Shown here: in pieces, positions 55,295 to 64,000 of the stretch
Numbering within the stretch: the stretch's first letter is position 1
How the letters are laid out: each line of letters begins with the position of its first letter
From: Symbiodinium sp. CCMP2592
Taxonomy: Eukaryota > Sar > Dinophyceae > Suessiales > Symbiodiniaceae
Direction of reading: 5' to 3'
Assembly (NCBI GenBank): GCA_905221615.1
Contig: CAJNDT010006130.1
Coordinates: forward strand, 62,001-126,000
Length of the DNA stretch: 64,000 bases
The notes under the pieces: generated by a model
The model's database searches: none
What the model was told of the DNA's origin: nothing
Seen by the model: only the letters and a program-made list of their open reading frames with translations
Made by a program: the position numbers and the translations under genes

Positions 55295-55352
55295 CCCCTT
55301 ACAGATCTCTTATAGTAGCCCTTATGGTTGCCCTTATAGCCCCGTATGAATC
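55295..55352. mobile_element. Family G fragment, inverted
   Basis: AGATCTCTTATAGTAGCCCT and TTGCCCTTATAGCCCC are the reverse complement of the family G core (GGGCTACTATAAGGGATCTA). Confidence 0.55.
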
Positions 55353-56772
55353 CCGCACTCTGTTGCACGGAGGAAAGCTTTCCTGGCCGCTCCTGAGTCC
55401 CTCAGCGAAGAGGAGAGACGAAGCCGCTGGGTTCAAGGGCCACCACAGGGGGTTGTGAGGGTTCTTGAGGGGTTTTAGGGTTTTGGAGGGTTTTTTTTGA
55501 TGGTTTGTTTTTTTGGGGTTTCGAGAGGTCTTTTGATGGGTTTTGAGGGTCTTTTCATGGTTTTGAGGCCTAAACCCTAAACCGTTCTTCTACACGCCGA
55601 AATCATCTTCACCACCATGACCTTCATCATCATCGTCATCGTCAGAAGTGTAATGACCAAGCACGTCCTGAGCCACCGAAACCTCGAGACCAGACTGATC
55701 GCAGAGACGAGCGTAAAACTAGTGGCGACGCTGCAGATTGTGGCGCTCAATCCAAGCATATCCTCGTGTAGTTCCTGCGGCACAGAGTCTGCTGAGGCAT
55801 GATGGAAAGCAGAGAGACTCTGGAAATCTGGGTGGAAATGCCCGACGAACTTGCGGACGTGTCCCCCGGCATAGTGTAGGGTCCAAAATTTAGGAGAGGC
55901 TCGGGGGTTGTTGTGCGCAGTCAGAAGCTTCAGTAGATGAGGGCCACCACAGAGTTTGCATTTCTCAAAACTCTAAGAGTCTAAGACAGTTCTGCTCGCA
56001 TACACCATGGATCGTGGTTTGGAGTCATGCTGGCATGCAGAACCTCCTTAGTTTGCAACTTCTGGGTAAGAACTTCCTGACGAATTGTTCCCAAGTGGGG
56101 CAGCCAAGTCGGATTCCTGTTGAGGCTTGGCACAGGAGCATGTTTGCATCGCAGAAGCCGTTGCTTTGCTTCGAAATTTACACGATCTCTACCCGATTAT
56201 GTTCAACGCCTTAAACCTACAACCCGAGACCCTTGGCCCCTCGATCCCGGTACGCTGAGAACCCAAGGTTTCCACCCATTAGTGGCTTCGACGATCTGCG
56301 AGGTCGCCGGTCTCAGCAAACCCTCTGAATCCCGTAGAATAGCTCCCGTCCTGCACCCGACCGAGACTTTGAATCAAGCCCGAAACATCCGAAGTCACCT
56401 TCCCTAAGCCCTAAGTCTCCCATGTCAAACGTGCTGTGGAACGCAGCCGATGTGACGCAACTAAATTATTGCTGCGCTTTGTTATGGTCAATTTGACGTA
56501 TGATGTTAGCACGAAAACCTAGTATCTTTCCATTCTAAGTTTCTGGTTTTCCTGGCTAGCCCGCGACGATTGCGGGCGGCTCGTAGAGGTGAAGATCATG
56601 CGGTGGCGTACCGGGTGCCTTCAAGCGTAAGGAGTTGGGGTTTGGGCGCTCGTTTCTGCTTCTCACAGGGTCGCTGGGATGTGCCAACAGATCCTGGAAA
56701 AGGCAAGCTAAGCTCATTTCGTTGGATTCCCTCGTGCCACTTTGCAAGTTCAGCCTGAGGCAGGCACTAAGA
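55353..56772. other. No recognised gene
   Basis: T/G-rich telomere-like stretch at 55440-55570; the rest is unique without motif. It may contain 5' exons of the helicase gene that were not recognised. Confidence 0.35.
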
Positions 56773-56828
56773 AAGGGGCCTAAATGAGTATATACCCCAA
56801 ACCCTATTCTAATTATAAGGGCCCCTAT
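56773..56828. mobile_element. Truncated family B element
   Basis: AAAGGGGCCTAAATGAGTA on the left and CTATTCTAATTATAAGGGCC on the right, with about 20 bp between, so the middle is deleted. Confidence 0.65.
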
Positions 56829-57026
56829 TGTATGGTCTTACTACGGTCAGTTGTTGGGTTGACCAACAGACACGGCCAATGCGATGTTTCAAACGACCAG
56901 CTCACACTGATTTCGGCGTCTTTCCAGTGGTAATCCCGGTCATTGTTTGTTTTTGATGGGTTTGTGTTTGGGTTGACTGCAAGTCTCGTTCGTGATTCAT
57001 GTGACTCTCCACATGCCTTTTGCCAG

Positions 57027-57451
57027 GCATTCTTCCTGATTATGCCTTTGAAGGGATCGCCGCCATGGGCATCGAAACACCAATGCCCATCCAGGCAGGA
57101 AATTAGCACGTCGATGTTTTACTCTGCGCCCTGCAATTGGGCAGCACCGGAATCCCTATATGTGCTCTGAAAGCCCCAAGCCCCAAACCCCTTGAGGGCG
57201 CTGCGCTGCAAACCCGCCAAAACTAAGCCCCAGGCTTTGGTCAGTATGGTCTCCTTTCAGACGACTATGTATTGCTTTGGTCGTTTCTTCCTGCGATTCT
57301 TGACGATGACCATCTCAAAGCCGAGGCCTATAATGAGTATGATGCGTATGATGATCAGACAGCAGCTGCTGCTGGTGATGATGAGAATGAAGATGATGGT
57401 GGTGGTCATCTTGGTGATGAGAACTCAGCTGGAAAGGCTGACATATGCGTA

Positions 57452-57487
<36 letters not shown>

Positions 57488-60400
57488 TGTATGTATGTAT
57501 GTATGTGTCTATATTACATATATATATATATATATATACCCCCCCCCCCCCCCCGAGTTATCCACCCTTTTGAGGGATAGTGGACTGTATTCTGCCCCTG
57601 ACCCCCTCACCAGCACAGGGACTGCTCTGTATGTGTGTATGTGTACACTCCCGAACCCTCCTGCGTGTGCAGCACTAACACAATAGCACAAGATGGTAGA
57701 GCACATCGTTTTCGCACAATCCGTTTTCCCTATTGAGTTCAATAGGCCAGTATTCAATTCAATAGGGCTGTCGGATTCAAGATTCAAGATGCCCTGGGAA
57801 AGTTGTCCGGGTCATCTTGAATCTTGAACCTTGAATCCGGCAGCCCCTATTGAGTTCGATAGGCCAATATTGAGCTCAATAGGGTCGGCAGTTGTTTGTG
57901 GATATGGAGTTGAAGTTGGTGATAGTACATCAAACTGATGAGCTGGGCTGAAGATGATGGTGGGGGCGGGGGCGGTGCCATGGCAACAGACACAGAACAG
58001 AGACAACAGCACGCTAGCATGCGCTTCGGTCGACGCTTTTGATGTTGGCAATTTTGCTGCTTTGTTCCCGCCTGGGCTGTGCATGTTTTGTTTTTCCCTT
58101 CCACTGATATATCTTGCGTTCTGTTAACCTATCGCACCCGATCTTTTCAAGATGGGGGAGTGAAGCGTAATGTGATTATGGCTACGTCAACGCAATCTCC
58201 CGTCACAGCCCATGACCAGTTTTCAGGCGCAAGCCCTCCCGTGACTTCGCTGCACGTGAAGGCAATCCTCATTCCTCCTTCGAAAGCTGGAACCAAGCTT
58301 CATGCTAGTAGCAATGGTAGTTGACTAGTCGTCGACGGGACGCCAAGCGGATCAAATCGCTGCGAATGTACAATCAGAAAGCATCACTAAGTGGGCAGTA
58401 GGACGAATAGTCGTCGTAGTGATACCTAAAGCACAAAGCTCCCAAAGCTTTGCAACTACGAAACGGACCCCAGAGTGAGACCGGAAACACTGTCCAGTCC
58501 ACAACCGAGGCTTGCTCTCGCAGGCCTCGATGTGGTCGGTGTCGCAAAGACCGGCAGCGGCAAAACATTAGTGGCTTGCTGCGTTTTAGCGGTGAGGTTA
58601 CGATCTTGCGCCATAAATTTGTTCCAGGATTCAGATTCTTGGGGTTGTTTCTTTTTGGCGATGCGACATCCGGTAGCAAGACGGCTTGCGTGTGGTTTGC
58701 ATTGTTGATTGTCGTCTTTGTTCATTTGGGCTGTGCTGTGGCGTCTTCCCCGCACTTTGCGAGTCGTCTAACCCTTTCATTAGGTTTGATTCACAAGTCG
58801 TAAAGCATCACGCAAGGTTATATCATATCGACAAATTCCAACACAAGAACCGTAAGTCGGTATGTCGGGTGTTTGTCTTTTCGTGCTGAAGGATTCGATA
58901 AAGGCACGCCGTGCCTTTATCGTAGCGGCACCGGTGCGGTGCCCGAAGCTGTAGACTCGAAACTGTAGCACAAACGGTGTGCCGGCACAGTACTAGTGTC
59001 TCGACTGCCTTTCGGAGCCCTGCCACAAAGCAAGGCGCAAGCTGCAGCCCCTCAGTAGCATAGTTGTCCTGCCAGTAGGGTCGCGCCCAACCCCAGAACC
59101 CTCGCCACCCTCGCCACCCGTGGTTCTGTGTTGCGGTCTAAAGTTCCTAAGGTCGCAGATTCTTCGAGCCGTAAAATTCGAAGGTTGTGTATGCTTGGTG
59201 TAGCTTCAGCGGCCTTGGTGACTTAGGGGTCTCAATGACTCATGCCAGGTTTCTAACTCTAGCTGCTGACAAACACGGCTTTCAGGCTCTCACATGTCCG
59301 ATGGCCCTGCAGTGCTGGACTTTATTCCAACGTTCGAAAGATTCCCCAACTATCAGGCCCACATCTTTATATCGCACAAAACCGGCTTGCGCTTCCAGTG
59401 GCGGCACAACCTGTTGTCTCAGTCACTTTAGCCTAGCCGACTGGATGAAAACAAACATGCCACTTTGTCAGGCTGCTTGGCCAGATTGGTTTTCAGATTC
59501 ATTTTGGAATGGGGGGGCAGATGCATTCTGGGGACGCTGGCCTATACCACTGATGGAATTCATAAATAGGCACGGCTGCGCTTTTTGCAAAACTGAGCAC
59601 GCCGTGAACTTCCAAGGCTTACCTGCTCCCAGCCTTGACGCACATTGAAGTTCAGGCCGGACTGCGAAACCCTTCGCCCTTGCACCCGAAGCCAGTCGAA
59701 TCGGACTGTGCCGTGCAGGCCTTCGTACTTGGCCTGTGGGGAACCATGCCGGTTGTGCTGGTGCATGATCTTGGGAACTCAGGTAACGGTTTGCGTCCGT
59801 GGTCGTCCAGCCTTGGTCCCGTTGCTTCTGATCTCTAGTACTGCCTCCAGCACTCCAGGGCCCTTGCTCAAGGAGAGACCTGGAGTGTTTGGCGGTGCGA
59901 TGCTCAAGTGTCGCTGTTGCCCTCGGCGGCAGAAGACGATGCAGATGGTAAGATTCAGAGCACATGACGACAAGTTTGTCGTCATCTTCCTGTTTATCCT
60001 ACTCGTCATGGTCATCCTATGCTTGTCGTGTTTTTCACTAATCTCAGAGAAGCTCGCAATGTTCATCTTCATCTTCCACCTCTTTTTGTTCGAAAGCGTT
60101 TAACTTCCTTTTCATGGGCATCGTCTACCTCCCTTTGTTGGAGATATCATCATCATCATTCCCTGAGCCTCGGGTATAGACCTCTAATCGTCAAGCTCAG
60201 CATCTGTCTGAAGGAGCCGCTGCAACATGGCGTGGCTTCGCCCATTGCTGGAACCTGAGCTTGTTTTGGAGCTTCCTGCATGGGCCCATGCCAGGGGCAC
60301 GGGCATGAATGCCAATTACGCAGTCAGGGACGTGCCGTGCCCCCGAGCCCGTGCGCGCCTGCGTGTGCGTGTGCGTGTGCGTGCGCGTGCGCGTGCGCGT

Positions 60401-60701
60401 GCGCGTGCGCGTGCGCGTGTGCGTGCGCGCGTGCGTGGCGCGTGTGCGTGTGTGTGCGCGTGTGTGCGCGTGTGCGGCGCGTGTGTGCGTGTGTGTGTGC
60501 GCGCGTGTGTGTGTGGGTGTGTGTGGTGTGTGTGTGTGTGTTGTGTGCGCGTGCGCGTGCGCTGCGCGTGCGCGTGCGCGTGCGCGTGTGCGTGCGCGTG
60601 CGCGTGTGCGTGCGCGTGCGCGTGCGCGGGCGCGTGTGCGGGCACGTGTGTGCGCGTGTGTGCGCGTGTGCGGGCGCGTGTGTGCGCGTGTGTGCGCGCG
60701 C

Positions 60702-60738
<37 letters not shown>

Positions 60739-62654
60739 TGTTGGAAACATGTGTTGGAAGCAGGAGAACCTTAAATCATGCGCAACATCAGGGTGGGTCC
60801 TCTATAAGATGCGACCGGCGTTGGGTCATGACCACGTCCTGAAGCTTTCATGGATCTAAATGAACTGCAGAGTGTGGTTGTCTGCAATATGCCAGCCAAA
60901 ACAGTGTTCCGATTCCATGAGTGTCCCGAACCAAGGCAAAACACCACGCAAGGCAAACTTGAACCAGCATTAACTTGCAAATGTGTGCAAATCCCGCATG
61001 CGAGACTGCCAGAAAGAAGGCGCATGCTTGCACTGCCCAGTTTTGCGCTTCTACTTGTTGAAACTCTTGCTCAGGCACTAATCCTGGCACCCACGCGCGA
61101 GCTGGCGGTGCAGATCGCCGACATGTCGCGTGCCGCCCGGAGTCCCGGAAATGCACCGTTCAGCGTGGAGAAGTGGCCGGAATAGCCGTCAGCACCAATC
61201 CCCCTCTTGGCCGAAGGACTTCGGGGCGTAGGTGGAGTGCCTTTTGAGGCATCGGGCTACTGAGTCCTTAGCAGGTTTTTGCAGGTAGAGGTTTCACATG
61301 ACCAGGGCAGATAGGAATCCAGGAAAGCACGAACTTGAGAAGAAAATCCTGTATCCCAAGTCTGTACCTTGAACCCCGACCTCCCAAATCGTATGCCAAG
61401 CGTTTCGGTGCCTCCTTTCCAGGTGGTAGACACGACTACCGGCAGCGCGCACCCGAACGGCCTAGCGGCTGGGGTCCTGTACGGTGGCGGCCACGGCAGC
61501 AAGGGATGGCAGGCGGATCTGCTTGGCTGCGGGAGTCAGCGGAATATAGCCGTTTCAACCCATGGACGTTTGGAAGAGTGGTCTTGCGAGCGTTTCGGCT
61601 TTCGGGCTTTGCCCGTCCCCGGTGCGCTTGTACATCTACCGGGAGCACATTGTGTGTGTGTGTGTGCGCAGATTAGCTAGGCTTGTCTCAAGCTGTGTCG
61701 GTGTGAAGGAAACGATGTCAAGTGTCTCCTTCATCCTCGAAATGACAATCTTCGCCATGTCCACAGCTCGAGACCGACATGTTTTGCATTCTGTCAGCAT
61801 CCTGAGGATGCTCGCAGAAACGATTTAGCCTGAGTGACTGTTGTGCTGTTGAGCTGTTCCATGATCATCGAAGTCGCTGCCGCATCATTCAAGACGTGCA
61901 GTTGGGCACAAGTCTGTTCGGTCTCTTTGCTGCTGAGTTTGCCGTTGCCTTGAATATTGATGGCGAAGCTCAGTAAACTTGATGCTACGGTCGCTCTGTC
62001 GGTCTGCGTGTCGCGAGGTGGCGGACATCCGCAATGGCGCTCACATTGTGGCTGCCACACCTGGTAGGTTACTGGATGTCATGGATTCCGGATGCTTGGC
62101 AGCTTTGGTTTTCTGCTGGCCAAGTGAGGTCTGTGGAGGGGGAGAGGCAGGCATGGCATGGTAGTTGTTGCATCGCCTTCTCTCAAGGGATGTAAGACAT
62201 CAGAGTGTGTGTTGACTTCATCCATTGCTGAAGCTACTATCTTCACGGTCGAGCTCAAATCCCCATCTACGTGAAACACCTCGGTTCGCGAAGTCCTACA
62301 CCACTGCACCTGACCGTGCCACAACACTCCATGAGGGAGTATTTGGACTACTGGGATTTGAGTAGCTTGGGCTCTTGCACCCACAACTAGACTCAGGGTA
62401 ACCGCATTCTGATACCAGGCCCACATGACTGAAACAGAGGCGAAGGCCCCGCGCTGTCCTCCAAGTATTATAGGGGCCTAAACAGTTATGTATAGGAGTT
62501 TGGGGGGTATGCTATTGTGTTTATAGTATAATATCCCGCCAATCCCTATTCTAATTATCAAGGCCCCTACATTACCGCTCTTGTTGACTCGCTAAAGGTG
62601 AAGTTTCCCTCGAAAGAGTCACCTACTTCGTTCTTGACGAAGCGGACCGCATGC
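57027..62654 (+). CDS. DEAD-box ATP-dependent RNA helicase, N-terminal half, multi-exon (continues past the window)
   Basis: Unwinds RNA with ATP. Exons seen: 57027-57094, with the Q motif (YAFEGIAAMGIETPMPIQ); about 58510-58593, motif I (ALAGLDVVGVAKTGSGKTL); 61075 to about 61131, motif Ia (ALILAPTRELAVQIADM); 61423-61512, ending AAGVLYGGGHGSKGWQ; 62018-62090, motif Ib region (VADIRNGAHIVAATPGRLLD); 62598-62654, motif II (VSLERVTYFVLDEADRM). The 61513-62017 intron is GC-AG, 62091-62597 is GA-AG, and the last donor (ATGC|GACTGG) is GA. The spliced frame across the last three exons is continuous. The join between the Q-motif and motif-I exons could not be made in frame, so a small exon may lie between. 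Motifs III-VI must lie beyond 64000. Known: DEAD-box proteins act in splicing, ribosome assembly and translation; which role applies here is open. Confidence 0.85.
57452..57558. repeat. TATG/TA microsatellite followed by a 17-18 C homopolymer
   Basis: (TATG)n at 57460-57505, (TA)n at 57518-57537, then CCCC run to about 57555. Lies in the first helicase intron. Confidence 0.9.
57728..57884. mobile_element. 157-bp foldback element in the first helicase intron
   Basis: The left arm runs CCCTATTGAGTTCAATAGGC ... GGATTCAAGATTCAAGATG, and the right arm is its reverse complement with few changes. Each arm also contains an internal smaller palindrome around TTGAGTTCAA/GAGCTC. The loop is about 25 bp (CCCTGGGAAAGTTGTCCGG). 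Confidence 0.8.
58594..60339. other. Helicase intron DNA, no further exon recognised
   Basis: Includes a short perfect inverted pair, AAGGCACGCCGTGCCTT, at 58901-58917. Open frames at 59187-59648 and 59645-60103 have no motif. Confidence 0.4.
60340..60738. repeat. GTGCGC/GTGTGC alternating purine-pyrimidine microsatellite
   Basis: Nearly 400 bp of strict purine-pyrimidine alternation (GTGCGCGTGCGC blocks then GTGTGT). Such DNA can adopt Z-form; that is inferred. Translations in all frames are Cys/Val/Arg/Ala artefacts. Lies in a helicase intron. Confidence 0.95.
62471..62569. mobile_element. Family B inverted-repeat element in a helicase intron
   Basis: Left end TAGGGGCCTAAACAGTTATG; right end CTAATTATCAAGGCCCCTA. 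The interior has TTTATAGTATAATATCCCGC. It ends 28 bp before the acceptor of the DEAD-motif exon. Confidence 0.8.
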
Positions 62655-63859
62655 GACTGGGCCGGCACGATATTGTGCAGGACTTGAAGACCTTTTTGGC
62701 GCGGAGTTGTGCTCTGGGAGCAGAGCAACGGGTTCACTATCGGGGGGCTTTGGGACTTCGGTTTGTGTCGCCTCCGGGCAGACCTCTGCGGGCGGCCATT
62801 CAAGCTCAAACCCTGGACATAACCCCAAGAAGTGGTCAATATGATGACTCCTGACCCTGCACCGCAAGGACTTCCCTTGGGTTACGGCTGATGTACAAAT
62901 CTATATCCACCACAACCCTTTCAGAAACAGTCCTGACCTGTGAAGTTTCTTCTGCCGAGGCTAGAGTGTGGATTCGAGGAGCAAGTCGGACGGATTGGCA
63001 AGAGCCGTGGCTGGCGATAAAACTGCTTCCGGGCGCATGCCAGATGCCAGCCCTGCCTCTCTGTCCCTGTTTTCTTGCTATCCCTTGTGTGCGTGCCTTG
63101 TTTTCTGAAAAAGTGGGTGCACAAACGCAAATACAATCTCCCATATTTTAGATGAACATCTGTCTTCATGAACAAGTATCAGCAAGTACATGCAAACTTA
63201 CACATGCAGGAACGAACATGAAAAACTATGGACAAATAACCCTACATCCAGGTAAACAAATGACAGGTACACTCGACACATATGGAGATATGTGAGCTAC
63301 TCGCGGCACACACGCGCACACACAAAATCCGACTACTAGCAAAAATGTGCAGGTACGAACGATCATGCGCAGCTATGAACGACACAATTGAAATCAGATT
63401 AGCAGATCAAGGCAAGCAGCTGTTCATAGGCGTAGACACTCGTAGGCTGAAAGATCCACAGTCAATACACATGGTTATAGACAGACATGCATAGGGAGGA
63501 TTATGCATCAGTAAAAAGACTAATTAGAATCATAGACAATAAAATTAACATAAGCACATGCACGTAAACACGCAGGGTTAGCATGGACATGCACGCACAT
63601 GAAAGCAGCTAACACAAGTCAGTTTGTCCTGCACAAACTTACAAGTAGCTAGCTACACGGGAAGAAACGAAGTAGCTAGTCCAACATCAAGATCGTAGGA
63701 GATTCGTATTATGCATGCATGGCAAACTGAGTCGTCCAAAAGTTGTCGGATATCCTTCAGCTGCTGTTTTTCGCTTGCCCCGTAGTGTTCTACCGGTTCC
63801 CGGAAAAAAGTTTCGGGCTTGGGGCTTCTTCGTGCTTATGCCGAGACTTCCATAAGTGG
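62655..63859. other. Presumed helicase intron, no exon recognised
   Basis: Begins with GACTGG. No motif III-VI exon was found. A/C-rich ACACGCACAC-type stretches occur at 63300-63640. Confidence 0.45.
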
Positions 63860-63862
63860 TGC

Positions 63863-63869
63863 AGTAGTC

Positions 63870-63915
<46 letters not shown>

Positions 63916-64000
63916 GTATACAGTAGCAGTATGTGTAGTATGTAGTAGAAGTAGGAGTAGGACTGCCGCTGCTAGTGCTGCTACTGCTACTGCTACTGGT
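63863..64000. repeat. GTA/GTAGCA-type microsatellite at the right edge
   Basis: (GTA)n, GGTGGT, then mixed GTAGTA and CTGCTA units running off the window. Confidence 0.9.

Noticed and set aside
60227..60859. 210-residue Arg/Val/Cys ORF and its shadows
   Set aside because: Translation of the GTGCGC tract; no motif outside it.

Overview
The window looks like nuclear DNA of a dinoflagellate. The evidence is coding sequence in very short exons separated by long introns full of simple repeats. Introns end in AG but begin with GT, GC or GA. Degenerate plant-type telomere units (CCCTAAA) are scattered through introns and intergenic DNA. Every gene recognised lies on the + strand, as expected of dinoflagellate unidirectional gene arrays. 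The exact species cannot be told.

Layout. 0-4.5 kb: microsatellites and one small palindromic MITE (family A). 4.5-18 kb: scattered exons of a pentatricopeptide-repeat (PPR) protein, best seen at 14.3 kb and 17.4-18.0 kb. Within this stretch, 8.02-8.97 kb holds an unrecognised coding segment split by a 0.75 kb insertion that carries an intronless ORF and is flanked by a perfect 13-bp direct repeat. 20-28 kb: a string of tiny (21-42 bp) candidate exons whose translations are coiled-coil-like. 28.6-31.4 kb: a complete seven-exon sulfotransferase gene (259 codons after splicing by eye). 32.9-34.2 kb: more coiled-coil-like micro-exons. 35.2-44.1 kb: an 8.9 kb DNA transposon with inverted ends. 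It encodes a Mutator-like (MULE) transposase with catalytic D, D, E residues and a SWIM zinc finger. Upstream and on the same strand lies a large protein resembling DUF3987 P-loop proteins. 46-51 kb: further short exons, then about 1 kb of ACT/ACC trinucleotide repeats. 57.0-62.7 kb and probably beyond the right edge: a DEAD-box RNA helicase in at least six exons. The right end is microsatellite.

The most interesting layer is a set of short (about 60-180 bp) inverted-repeat elements, at least seven families (A-G). Several sit directly against exon ends. One coincides exactly with an intron of the sulfotransferase gene, with a 6-bp duplication that supplies the donor site. This is the behaviour of introners (intron-generating transposable elements), already reported for dinoflagellates as a class; the families and copies here were read directly from sequence. 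Family A shares its ends with the 8.9 kb transposon, so that element may have mobilised it.

Splice sites were assigned by eye from reading frame and family conservation. Exon ends are firm for the sulfotransferase, mostly firm for the helicase, and tentative for the coiled-coil exons.
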